Part shown: positions 1-11,200 of the stretch, piece after piece
Layout: each line of letters starts with the position of its first letter
Position numbering within the stretch: position 1 is the stretch's first letter
Origin: Psococerastis gibbosa
Taxonomy: Eukaryota > Arthropoda > Insecta > Psocodea > Psocidae
Direction of reading: 5' to 3'
DNA length: 64,000 bases
NCBI GenBank assembly: GCA_963971405.1
Contig: OZ020485.1
Span: 36,351,921 to 36,415,920 of the forward strand
The notes under the pieces: generated by a model
What the model saw: the letters and a program-made list of their open reading frames with translations, nothing else
The model's database searches: none
What the model was told of the DNA's origin: nothing
Translations under genes and position numbers: made by a program

Positions 1-611
1 CAAGCAATAATTGACGAGGCAGGCATTGCATCACAACCAAATTGTTTGATTATACTGTTTGTTTACTCGTGTTTAAAGGCGCGCTTATATATAGATACGA
101 AGCAAGTTTTGTAAATGTTTCATCTTTGTCAGCAGAGATTTGGGATTATTATAATACCGGTATTAATTTTTTAATGCCACAGTAGTAAGGTGTCACGTGA
201 CGGTGATAAATATTAATAAATTATTAGGATACACTGGTTGCATTGTTTAGTAATTGAAGGAAATATTCATAAACATTAAAATGAACAGGTAGAGTTTCGA
301 AATATAATAAGAATTTTTATTAATGTGCCTACATCTAAGGGAGAAAAAATTGAAAACTCACCAAAAATATTAATTTATCAATTTGCACTCATTTTTTTAA
401 AACAATTTTGCCATTTCGTATAATTTCGCCATACTCGGACTGCTGGTCTCCGGAATGCTGCGGTATTACAATCCAAATAATCTCAACTCTTTAAGAGGCT
501 CAGTTTTAATTCCCCCCAATTTCACCGAAATTGTAATGGAAAAAAGTAAAATCCTTATGACGTAGGGTCATTTCAATCCGCTTAAGATTAACTGAGACAG
601 CATTGCTCGGC
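1..611. other. AT-rich stretch, nothing recognised
   Basis: No open frame of note, RNA gene or repeat could be supported on either strand. Confidence 0.5.
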
Positions 612-676
612 CTCCTACTATGGCGATTATTTTTAATCCTAACCTGGTATTAAAAACGAAAACAAGATACAGTTAA
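612..676 (+). repeat. Fragment of dispersed repeat M (ATGGCGATT family)
   Basis: The motif tatggcgattatttttaatc followed by ctggtattaaaaa recurs at 62578-62724 (same strand) and 25261-25385 (opposite strand). Only one end of the unit is clear here. Confidence 0.5.
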
Positions 677-821
677 CACAACACAAATTTTTTGGGAGCT
701 ACCGGTACCCAATTTTTCGAATTGCACGTAGTATGCTTTGATAGGTGCGGAATTTTCTCTTGATCTTGATCGTTGGTTAATTATTCTTCAAGGTACATTT
801 AAATATGGACCTTTTTACCTA

Positions 822-918
822 CTTTTTTTGTTCTATTACTAAGCCAACCTAAACTCAACTAGGAAGACCCGGGACCGCGTGCTTTACATGCCCTCCGAAG
901 CATGGCCAGAAACTTCGC
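822..918 (-). repeat. 3' part of tRNA-derived SINE family S1
   Basis: On the minus strand this matches the S1 body: ttctggccatgcttc, cggtcccgggtcttcc, tagttgag, then ttggcttagtaatag and an A-rich tail. The tRNA-like head is missing. Related copies lie at 11030, 15112 and 48801. Confidence 0.6.
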
Positions 919-3423
919 AGTGTATTCGTAAGTATGTGTAAAATTTAACATAATCGTACTGACTTTGACAATTATTTCTGAGGCTGCTTATTGCTCGTGA
1001 GTTTAGGGTTAGTTTGAAACAGTTAAGTAACAGACACCATCATCATATAATTTGTATTTAATGCCATTTCTCTTGAACTCATGTGGTACAGATTCGTAGT
1101 AGTTGACGATTTGTGGCTATTATTGTGTTTTCGTTAATATTATTATATCTTACATGAAGTTTTATCGGATTTATTCTTATTTTATCCTTGGTTACAGAAC
1201 ACTGCCCGTTTTCCGTCATTTCTAACAGCCCAATAGCCTGACGAGTCACGAGAGAAGCCTACTACTGCCATTTCGGAGCGCGCTGAAAGGTGCCGCGGGC
1301 GGAAGCAAACGGGCAGCCCACGAACCCATTGTCGGTAATGCCTCATCGAGTAATTGGTTTGCTCTGCAAACGTAGATTCAATTATTACATTATTGCGGAG
1401 AGGGGCCGTGAAAGGGGCTCGTTAACGGTATATTACTCAGCATGTACTTTACCACCACATACTAGGCAGCTTGTATCCTACTATAAACATCTGGATTACT
1501 CTTGCATTACTGCATAGTAGCCATTACCTACCTATTAAATATCTGAATTGGTATAAAATATCAACAATACCTAAGATAAATTCCAGATATCCAGCACCTT
1601 CTGTTATACTACTCAAGAGGATCGGTTAGAAATAAGCTTACAAACTATTATAGCATATAGGTACCTACTAATGTATGAATAGGAAAGCAATAAAGTGTAT
1701 TAATGAGATGGTTCGGTACGTGTCAGTCTCCAGGTATGGAAAAGTGTGGGTGTTAACTAACACTTATCCCAATAAGCTGTACGTCTGGTGAGACCAGCAA
1801 CTAACTTCTCCCCCCTCCACAACAAACATCATGTTGTTTTAATGACAAGCTCTTACCAGACTTATTAGTAGACTTTATTCGAATGGAGCCTAAGAGTGAA
1901 ATTGAAATCTGGTGGGCAAATTTACTATCCCTCAGGATTTAAATCAAACCAAAAGAATATGCCAAGCCTCCAGGCAACCCTAAAAATACAGCTTGGTTCC
2001 GGGCTGCCCTTGGCGCATTCTCTACCACCCACAGACAGAATCATGTGATTCTTCTAGATGCCCACATTAAGGTTAGTAAAACCTCAAGGCAGGTGGTAGA
2101 TGAGTGATGGCGGCCGAAAACTGAGGTGTGGCAGTTCCTCCGGCCGCGGCTCCGGATAGTAAGCGTAAGAACAACGCTCGCCTAAACTCCCCGTATACTT
2201 TCACGTTTCCCAAATCTCGTGCACAATCAATGACCCAGGTGATCAATCAATGGAAGGAGGCTCCGTTATTGGGTTTTATGAATGCAAATCATCGTGGTGG
2301 TTAGCCAATCGTCTAAAATGTGGCCTCGTCATTCGATTGAACAATACTACGCAGATATAAAATCAGACTTTTCCACAAAATAATGGGAAGAACAGTAATT
2401 TTGACGGTACTTTAGTGAGTCTTCACAACTGCATTGTGACAAAACCCGTTCTTAATACAGCTTTTAAACACATAAAAATAAAAAGTTTCTTCTCAAAATG
2501 ATAAATTATAAAAGAAAGCCGAAATTTACCAAAGTTAATCCAGCAAAAGGGTCTGTGGGATGTTTGAAATTGACCGATTGTCACAGATGGATGGCAACAT
2601 GGAAATATTTGCGAAGGTGGCTTGTCAGTGAAAAGACTTATGGATGCTATTATTCACAGAATGAGTAATTCTGCGAGGGAGTAGAGGTTTTAAGATAAAG
2701 TAGAACATGTTTTTATGGAGGGTTCTCCACAAGTTTCCATGCTCCCCAGGGACTCATGAACTCAAATGCTTCACACTTCCTAGATAGTAAATCGATCAAA
2801 CAATTTTCCCTTTTCCAGCAGTAATGCTGATCATTGTCCAGGCGGCAAAACAAGCCAATAGCTTCCCCAAATCTCTTGTCTAGTCGAAGTGCAAATAAAT
2901 CCTATAGGCCCACTTAGTATAGTAGTTTCACCCTAAGAGTGACCCCAACCGCGATTTACTTTATCCCAAAGCAAAACATACCTCGCGCGATACGATATTG
3001 GTAAAATTTTGATTGTTGTTTCCTTTTCAAGCTCGCATGCAACGTCATTGATTTATTTATTCTATATACAGTAGGTACTTTCGGTATGAGTTTCTTCGCT
3101 TGTTGACCTGTTCACAGAACTGCTTGTTTAAATGTTGAGCGAACAGGTAGTCCACGAAATAACTAATCGAGGAGTGGAAGTGGAAATAGCATTAAGATTC
3201 AAAAGGACGATACATCTATTGGCCAAATGTGATTTCATTGAAGGCGACTCTTATCGGGAGCCTCATCACGACAGGTTACACGAAAAACAATTAAAATTAA
3301 CAAAACCAACGTAGCTTGCCAATGGCCATATATGGACTGGCGGTCGTTAAAAGTAAGTAAAGTCGGCGTTTTTAACGACTCAATCACGACCGTTCCCAGA
3401 TAATATGGCCTGGACTAGTGGGA
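919..3423. other. Intergenic or intronic, no gene seen
   Basis: A 75-codon frame at 1290-1517 and a 60-codon frame at 3132-3314 show no family motif or splice signals. The stretch 1720-2230 is somewhat richer in GC but encodes nothing recognisable. A short inverted repeat (gtcgttaaaa and its complement) lies at 3343-3379. Confidence 0.45.
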
Positions 3424-3851
3424 TCAAGTCAATGAAGAAGCTTGCTGCTTAACGAGTACTACTTTGTGGTCATCGACTGCAATACCAAAAGCTACTATGG
3501 GTGCGTAACCTTGTCTTTGGCAATCAATCCAACAACATCCAAACAACCATCCGTTTGGCAATTGAGATACAAGGTACATTTCGTTAGCAGCCAGAATTCA
3601 TCCAATCCCAAAACACTGGACAACTGTAATTTTATTGTGTTTGGATTGCCATTGTCATACTCAACCGTAGCTGACACCACTATTGGAGTCGCTGCAATAG
3701 CACCAGCATAAACTTCATTTTTTATCATTCCGTCTTCATCTTTTGGAATAAAGCCCAAAGTCATTTCAAATAGCCAACGGTCGTATTTGAGTCCATCAAT
3801 CTCGGAACCTGTTAACTTGTATGTTAGCAGACCACATAATAATAAGAAGAC
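3424..3851 (-). pseudogene. Coding-like relic with one frameshift, unknown protein
   Basis: Minus-strand codons stay open from 3851 to the TAG ending at 3495 (about 118 codons). The composition is protein-like: an acidic and aromatic segment (DGLKYDRWLFEM), a hydrophobic strand-like run (ATPIVVSATVEY) and two spaced cysteines near the end. Just before the stop, a one-base frame change continues into 25 more plausible codons (PIVAFGIAVDDHKVVLV) ending at 3424. This suggests a single-base lesion, or a sequencing error, in a once longer coding segment. No start codon, clear splice site or domain is recognised. It could be an exon of a decayed host gene or part of an old element; composition alone makes chance possible. 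Confidence 0.3.
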
Positions 3852-3854
3852 TTA

Positions 3855-5861
3855 AACCTTCCGATACGATAGACGCAACACATCTTTCATTTACAAATAA
3901 CATACACTTGTAGTGAGCTTATTACCTAGACAGACATCCTACCCAGAATAGGTTCATACTCTCAAAAGGTTGTGCAAAGTGAATAATGTATAAAAATAAA
4001 TTAAAAAATAATGAAAATGTCAATGAACTACTTTAATAATCTTTACAGGATGTAACATTGACTAGACACGAAACCCGAGGGCACGCATCCTTCAAATATT
4101 TAACATAAAGATGTTAATAAAGTGCACGTAATAAGGCAAATAAATTACAATCAGTGCTGCATTTCAAAAGGCAGAGTTCTATAGAGAATACAATCTACAG
4201 GTTAGGTAGAAGTTTTTTGTCTGGGAAGAGTATGCATTTCGAGTAGGGAGCTATTAGTTCCAGAGGCTACACAGCGTGGGTTACTCCCGTGAACCGAAAC
4301 AAGACCTGTTAGATTGCTAAGTCAGTGCGACAGGTCTTCCTTTGCATAATATGCCGTTTATTATGAGAGAACAGATTCGTTAAAACAAACGGTTTTAGCC
4401 TATTAAATTACTTAATAGTTCATTAAATACTAAATAGCTTTCAATGGCAACATTAGATGGAATACCTCATTTCAATACGTGAAAAATAGTATTGAAGAAG
4501 TTCGCGGTGTAGGCTACCATTTTGCTTATTATATATACTAACTTACTTTTAAAATACATTTCATACCGTTTGAAATGGTACTTCCAGAGACAGTAAACAC
4601 AATTTTACACGTTTTTTGCTGAGTTCATTTCAATCCAATCAATAATAGCAGTTGATCAGTTACCTTTTAAAAGTTTGCAAACAGAAATATTTCTGGAAGT
4701 TGGTGGGATCTGCCCCGAATCACAACAACGCTGAACCAGTACCGAGTGTCCACTGCGAGAGCAAAAATATAAAATCAGAAAAAGATGGAGAAAGCGAGTA
4801 AACGGGCGCTTGTGGTTGAATCATGATTATTACTAATTTTTAAAAAATTGAAAAATTATCACCATAGTAGGGCTGCAGGAAGACAATTCAAATGGAATAG
4901 CACATCGCAAATCTCCTCCTCACGAATTGAACATTTTATTAGTCCCCAAAAGCAATAACACCGACTGGCGTTTACATACTGTATGTAGAATGAAGAGCAA
5001 GAATTTTAATCACAACGCAACAACTGAAACCAATATAAATCCCCCCTGGTCGTATTCAAACACAAAAACATGAGTAATGCCGACCAGTTGAGTGTCCACA
5101 CCGATGAGGAAATTTTGAAAAAACAAGCCAATATGTAGTGAAATGTGAATTTATTTAGGGAGGGGGAGCCTAAACACCGTTCCCCCCATCATTGCGGGGA
5201 AGGTTGTAGTGGAGAGGAGGAAGGAAATTGTAGAACGTACAGTTGGGGGGGGGGGGGGAGTTGAGGGTTGGTTATAGGCTGCTCTCATAACCGCAACAAG
5301 CCTTTGTAAACCGGAACTGTCGGGCCCTTTTCCAGAGGCCTATGGTGACATGAGTTACTGTAATGCCGTTTTCAGGTTTGCTGCAACCTTTCAACTTGAG
5401 ACTACTCCAAGAAATACGTTTCCCCCATTCATGCAATGAAATACGAGGGGTGGTTTGTCCCAAAGGGAACGAATTGCTTTCACCCTTGGCCCCTATACTG
5501 CATTTACCTTTTGGGAAACTGTCCACAATGCTCCAAAATTTTCAATTGTGTTTAAAATTTACATTTGAAAGACCACCTAGTTTTTGGTTTAGGTACCTAA
5601 ACCACTACAAACATCACATACTCGTTATTTGTTGGGGAATAATTTTTGCATACCCGAGTTTTAAATAGCAATTCGTGACTTATTGTACACTACACTACTG
5701 AATTTCTTTGATTAGTAAGTCCATTTTTGTTAGGATAGGATGTAAAACAGTCTTGCTGAAACTACAGAAACTTCCACAGGTTTAATAAGGCATTTCTGTC
5801 CCAATCAGGGTGACTTGCATCGGTACCTCAGTTTGTAGAGAGTGTGCCTGCAGCTGAGAGC
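3855..5861. other. No gene seen; contains a 14-G run
   Basis: AT-rich sequence. A run of 14 G at 5245-5258 resembles the homopolymers of the hAT elements elsewhere, but no matching inverted termini were found. The 84- and 101-codon frames around 5270-5670 overlap on opposite strands and look like chance. Confidence 0.45.
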
Positions 5862-5864
5862 TAA

Positions 5865-6012
5865 GGCGTTGATTCCACCAACGTCAATAGTGATATTAAA
5901 TGTTTTTGACGTGGTAGCAGACATTTTTTGACAGTTTTAGACAGTCTAAAAATGTCTGCTACCACGTCAAAAAACATTTAATATAACTATTGACCTTGGT
6001 GGAATCAGCGCC
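5865..6012. mobile_element. Foldback MITE F1 (148 bp)
   Basis: This is an almost complete palindrome. The left arm begins ggcgttgattccacc and the right arm ends ggtggaatcagcgcc. The core gacgtggtagcagacatt is mirrored as aatgtctgctaccacgtc. It is flanked by taa on both sides (5862-5864 and 6013-6015). A TTA/TAA duplication with GG-starting termini fits Tourist/PIF-Harbinger-type MITEs; the class is inferred because no transposase is present. Confidence 0.8.
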
Positions 6013-6015
6013 TAA

Positions 6016-6672
6016 GCATCAGAGATTTCTCACATTTTTATTAGGGATGCCGGTGCAACGGAAAATCACCTAGAAAACTCTTCCATAGGAAACCAGTACA
6101 CCAGGCTGCAAAACAGAATTAATATTAGATTACAATATTAGATTTCCAGGTATGAACGTGCTGGTTGGCTTCAAGAAATCCTTTTATCATTCATTCATGA
6201 GGAATATCAATCTAGGGGATCTAGGTAGCTGTCGGGTTCTTGTAGACATTAATATGTTTTTCAGTGTTCTGTATGAATCTTAAGTATTTTATTAAAATCA
6301 ATTACCAATGTCGCATATTAATATTTAAACCCACAAAAGTTACAACTTTCATCAAAATAGACACAGCATTCAAACACTTTCGTAGTCTGAGACAAACAAG
6401 GCCGCCAGTGAAGATATTCAGGACATCGATTACTAGCATGCAAGTGGATCAACGCCTACCACAGCCACCGCATCATGACGGCGCTGCGCAAGTGAAAATT
6501 ATCAAGTAAATGGGATAAACCGGAATATTGGTAAGGACCGAAAGTAAAAGGAGCCATCGCATATACAGGTCAAGGAGATAGTCAACCAGAAATTGGTGGC
6601 TATCAGGAAGGGTAGGAGTGGTATGCGCAACATTTGTCAGTGTCATCTCCAGTGACAGACAACTGATCTTTC
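6016..6672. other. No gene seen
   Basis: An 81-codon frame at 6264-6509 has no recognised motif. No repeat structure is evident. Confidence 0.4.
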
Positions 6673-6680
6673 CTCTAGTT

Positions 6681-7233
6681 CAGGGGTTCCCATGGTGGCA
6701 AGCACGTAGCAAGGATTTTATTTCGGAGGGGGCTGACTACCAAGGGGTATTGAATACTCCCAGTAAAACGGCGGGTCCGCACCCCCCCCCCCCCCCGGAA
6801 ATGTTTAAGAATTTACATGCAAAAACACACAGTTTTAGTGTTTTTATAGGGAGAAAAAATTACAGGTGAAACATCAAACTGAACAATGCAATTTTTTTTT
6901 AAATTTCGGGGGGGGGGGGGCTGAAGCCCCCTCCCTGGCTACGTGCCTGCATGGTGGTCCACAGACATATATCAGGTGGTCCACGGAAAATTAAACAACT
7001 GAGCTATTGGAAATTAGAAGTAAAATACAATAAGTCTTGGCAGTGAACTATAAAATCTAACCGATATCAGACCTAAATATTTAATCAAATACTAGCACGT
7101 AGGCTAATTTTAGGCACAAACTACTTGATCTTGGTCCTAGAATTTGACGATTTTCCTGTCACAGCCATGGTGGTGCACGGAAAATCATAAAATAACCTAG
7201 TGGTTCACGGACAAAAAAGGTTGGGAACCCCTG
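6681..7233. mobile_element. hAT-type nonautonomous element (outer)
   Basis: The termini are caggggttccca and its complement tgggaacccctg. The flanks ctctagtt (6673-6680) and ctctactt (7234-7241) match at 7 of 8 bases, as expected of an 8-bp hAT TSD. Inside are repeated ggtggtccacgg-like motifs. No transposase is encoded. A second hAT element sits 18 bp inside its left end. Confidence 0.8.
6699..6949. mobile_element. hAT-type MITE nested in the 6681 element
   Basis: The inverted ends are caagcacgtagcaagg and, read from the right on the complement, caggcacgtagccagg. The perfect 8-bp TSD is catggtgg (6691-6698 and 6950-6957). It carries a C run on the left (6781-6797) and a G run near 6908-6920. 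The open frame 6618-6869 is part of this noncoding unit. Confidence 0.88.
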
Positions 7234-7318
7234 CTCTACTTAGCAGCTATCTGGATGGGCCTAGCCATAAAGCATATGCTACAGTCAATAACGAATATTA
7301 AGATAAATACGATACTAC

Positions 7319-7460
7319 GGCGGGGTTTCCACATACGTCAATGGTCAATGGTAAATATGGTTTTGACGTGGTAGCAGACATTTTTAATGTGTCTTTAATG
7401 TCTGCTAAAACGTCAATACTACACTTACCATTGACTATTGACGTATGTGGAAACCCCCCC
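7319..7460. mobile_element. Foldback MITE F2 (142 bp)
   Basis: The arms are ggcggggtttccacatacgt and the mirrored acgtatgtggaaacccc, with the shared core gacgtggtagcagacatt in the left arm. The flanking trinucleotide tac is present on both sides (7316-7318 and 7461-7463). Confidence 0.8.
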
Positions 7461-7463
7461 TAC

Positions 7464-7904
7464 TCGCATATTCAATGAAAATTTTACGTAAGAAGGTACA
7501 GACGCCTGATATCAATGTTGATATTTTATTCATATTTAAGAGAGAGGAAAATGCTGTAATAAAATTGATCAAAGCTCCTAATTATTTATGATATGAAAAA
7601 CGTATTTATATTTGAGCGAGCTCCGAAGGGCTACTCTATACCAGCTCACCATTTTGGTTTACAAATTATTGTAATAATTTTATTATTAATATATTATATA
7701 ACATTTTTTCCTGCAAAAAAAAAGAAAGAAAATAATGTTACAAACCAGGCACTCATTTATTCACTCTCACACTTCACTCCCCAGAAACTGATGGCTAGTG
7801 GATAATATTAAATGAGAGACTGACGATATTAGTTTAGCAGACTTAGCGTGGTGGCACTCGTTATGGCAATAAAATTCTACTTATTTTTCACACGAGGATT
7901 TATT
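7464..7904. other. No gene seen
   Basis: A 70-codon frame at 7593-7805 consists of A/T-rich codons without a family motif. Confidence 0.4.
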
Positions 7905-8144
7905 AAACAAAAAATAACAAAAACTTAGAGTTTTAGAAAAACTTGTTATAACAACCCGAATTAGTAAAACCCAAATAATCGTTAAGAAATTAACTTCGTC
8001 TAAGAAACCCACTTGTGTTAGTATAAAACCCTGAGCGCTTTCGGCAAGAACTGCCATCTACAGAGGGAAACCCACTATTATTGTTATAACAAGTTTTTCT
8101 AAAACTTTTTAAAAGTTTTTAAAAGTTTTTGTTATTTTTTGTTT
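7905..8144. repeat. Long inverted repeat, MITE-like
   Basis: The left arm aaacaaaaaataacaaaaac continues to gttttagaaaaacttgttat. It is mirrored at 8080-8144, where the right arm holds about 12 extra bases from a duplicated taaaagtttt unit. The loop of roughly 120 bp is unrelated to the other families. No convincing target duplication was found. Confidence 0.6.
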
Positions 8145-9295
8145 ATTAAAATGAAATACCACGAAGTCACGAGTAATCTAATTATTTATGAGGATTTATG
8201 AGAAGAAGTCTACTACCTTAGCATGTGCCTCCCACGCCCGATCGTCTATAAACCATGTAATGTCGTCAAATGTCTTTTGTTTATTCTAATGTCAAATATT
8301 ATATAGGCTAGGATTTATTCGATTATTGGATGGTCTCTGCTATAAAAAAAAATAAAGTCTTTATTTATTTTGGCCAACCACAAGAGTCAGAATGATTCAA
8401 TTGTGACAACTGCCTGCAGGTTAAGGGAAATCTTGGCAAAAAAAAGTAACGAGACATGGATTAAGAGCTAATTACTTATGTTCTATCAAGAGCCTTTATA
8501 TTGATAAAAATGCTCTTTGAACCCCCCTAAAATATATAAACTGTGATAATACACAATAACATGTGTCTTGTGAACTATAATCCATAAAAATCTATTAAGT
8601 CCTGTTTATGGAATACGTCATGGGCTTCTTCCTTTTAGATTATTTTATTATATAGATGAACAATAGTTAACAAATACAAAAACAAATCCCACGCGATCTA
8701 CCGAGGGTTGATGCTCAAAAAGCGATTTAGCCAATTGGGCCACTGTGGAACGAGAATTTAATTAATTAGCTATCATGCCAAGTTGTTTTCTAAAAATTTG
8801 GAAAGATTCGCCTTAACGTAGGGTGCGTGCAGTATATTTCGATTAATTATTATTGTTGAGCTTTAAGCCGAAAGTTTGACGTGACGGCAGCGGTGGTGGT
8901 GGTGATGCCGAATTAAAGTCAATTATACGAAATGAAAGAGGGTTACGGTAATTATTTGTCTTAATTTGTTGGCATGTCAGTCACATCCCAGCAACGAGGT
9001 TTAACTTAGCTCATTTCTTTCACTAATTATCTCTTTCGCTTCCTTCACTATTTGAATTGCTAATTTTAATTCAACTTTTCTGTTGTTTTTTTCTGCCAGA
9101 TTCTAGTATTTCAACCAGGTTGGAGGTTAGAAAACCGTAATTTTACTTTTGTATTGTGTACGAATATTAGGCTAAATGCGTGGCATTAGGAGGATATTGT
9201 AGCGCTTTGAAGGTGGGGAGACAGACATCTAAGCATCCCAAAAATAACCACACATTCATTTTAAATTGATGAGCAAGTTTGTAATTTTTGAACGA
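8145..9295. other. No gene seen
   Basis: AT-rich sequence with an A-run and 'ataaagtctttattta' near 8343-8370 that resembles a retroposon tail. Confidence 0.4.
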
Positions 9296-9480
9296 CTTTT
9301 TATGGACCCAGGCCTACTTATTGTGGTCCCTTGTCCAATGCCAACGACCCCATAGATTTAGGACATTATTTGTATTGTTTCCGTATGAATTTTTGGCCAC
9401 TGGCAAACTGGTTTACCTTCTCGATGCCAACCTACACCAGCTACAAGCGATAATAGACAAGCTGAGACTAGCTTACCACT
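9296..9480 (+). repeat. Dispersed repeat P, copy 1
   Basis: Diagnostic strings are gtccaatgccaacgacccca, gtttccgtatgaatttttgg and ctacaagcgataat. They recur at 12893 (partial), 31845, 50905 and, inverted, 41255. The repeat is unclassified: it has no coding capacity and no clear terminal repeats. Confidence 0.7.
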
Positions 9481-9876
9481 GACATAACCAAGTAATAGAT
9501 TAGAGTCATGAACAAGATTAACTTGTCACCCCAATTAAGGAGATGAAATAATGCACTTCCTTTTACTAAGACGAGACAAACAAACAAAAAATCAAGGGCC
9601 GTGTGTTTAACAAAAGAAAAACCAACTGAATAGGCTAACTAATTAAGTAATGGGACAATAAGCCAATGATGCGGCATGAGGTAGACCCTCGTAATGTCAC
9701 ATTAAGTCGCCATTGCTTGCTTGAGACTCATAATGTATGTTGTACTACTTGTACTTCAATGCATACAATATAAACGGGCGGGTGATGGGGCAGTGGTCTT
9801 ATCATAATTTCACATAGTATTTACAGATCCAGGTACTTAAAGGGTTACTCTCATTAAACAGAAGTGTGTAATCCAG
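9481..9876. other. No gene seen
   Basis: Nothing recognisable on either strand. Confidence 0.4.
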
Positions 9877-9879
9877 TTA

Positions 9880-10022
9880 GGTGCCCATTCCACATACGTA
9901 CAACGTCAATGAAAATTATGAAATTGAAGGTGGTAGCAGAATTTTTAGTATGTCTTTAATGTCTGCTACCACCTTCAATTTCATAATTTTCATTGACGAT
10001 GTACGTATGTGGAATACCCGCC
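9880..10022. mobile_element. Foldback MITE F3 (143 bp)
   Basis: The ends are ggtgcccattccacatacgt and the complement of ggcgggtattccacatacgt. The arms contain caatgaaaattatgaaattg and its mirror. The flanking tta is duplicated (9877-9879 and 10023-10025). The arms nearly match those of F7 at 55060, so F3 looks like an F7-type element that has lost its loop. Confidence 0.82.
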
Positions 10023-10025
10023 TTA

Positions 10026-11029
10026 ACGGTGTGACGGCTGCAGCCAACAACACCTATCTATTATGATGTGCGCGGGCCGGAGGCGGGTCGCTTTTTCTGT
10101 CGCATTGTACAGGTACCATTGCCGGTAACGAGCCATGCTATGAGGTCAATGCTTTATGCACTCCAGCTACCCATTATTTACCATAGATTTGCATTACAAT
10201 CGATTAAAATTGTCAACCTACTTAGGTGTTATCTATATATTTATTGGCGTCTCGACTTGGAAGCACCCTTCAGTGAATTGGGCGTGTGTATGCTTCTGTC
10301 GCCTGACCTTTCCGGCAAGATTAATGACAATGCATTGAATTCTGCGTGACTGTCAGGGAGACTCAGATAAAAATTTGTCAGCGCATGACGATTTAAAGCA
10401 TATTTATGCAAGGGTGTTATAAAACTGCGTTGCGAAAGTCATCCATGGCCCTAGTTCGGTGAAATGGCTGCTTATACAATACCAACACCAATATCCCCCA
10501 GTGTATTCAATGTCCATTGAGAATGAACCACACAGTAACCAACGATCAGCCATTGATATTCATATTGTTATTACCAGTCTGAATTATATTCTGTGATGGG
10601 AGTCATGGCTGAGAACTGTCATTCTTTATTTTTAGGAATTGTTATAATTCGTTTCGTACACTTAAGCCCGGTACACACGGACGATTCTCGCAGTAGCGGG
10701 ATAGGGATTGGCGAATGGTTGTACAAACCCATAGTCTACTTCAGTATATTTCTATGATCTGGCGTGTCTAGGGGAAAACTATGCGCTTTTGTGCGTTCGG
10801 GTTCACGTCAGATTCGTCAAGAAATCTTCTGCTAGTCCTATGGTAACAATGGAAAAGATGTCGGCGAATCGCGTCTTAATTAATATAATTTGAAAGTACC
10901 TGTATGTTTCAGAACGGAACCCATTATACTATACCTACGTAGTTTCGACTATACGAGGAAAACACCAATTGTTTAATTCATTTGTAGCCATCCTACATAA
11001 CTATCATCCTTCAAATACCATCCAGTCAG
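10026..11029. other. No gene seen
   Basis: The 93-codon frame at 10068-10349 has neither splice context nor family motifs, and another frame overlaps it on the same strand. Confidence 0.4.
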
Positions 11030-11200
11030 GACAAGTAGAGTAGTGGTACTGTGACGTTCACCATCTTGAGTCCCACACTTGCTACATTTTTCGGACAATG
11101 GAAGGCATGTAAAGCAGGCGGTCCCGGGTCTTTCTATTTCAGCCTAAGAACTCTAACTCGCTGGGTTGGGTTAGTAATGGAGTAAAAGTTAAGATTTATT
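11030..11200 (+). repeat. tRNA-derived SINE family S1, diverged copy
   Basis: It has gtagagtagtggtac (A-box region), then a shortened anticodon and T-arm region (ttgagtcccacacttgctac). The S1 body follows (ggcatgtaaagcaggcggtc, ccgggtctttct, ggttagtaatgga). An internal deletion has removed part of the tRNA-like head. Confidence 0.6.

Noticed and set aside
10068-10349. 93-codon plus-strand frame
   Set aside because: No motif and no exon signals; another same-strand frame overlaps it.
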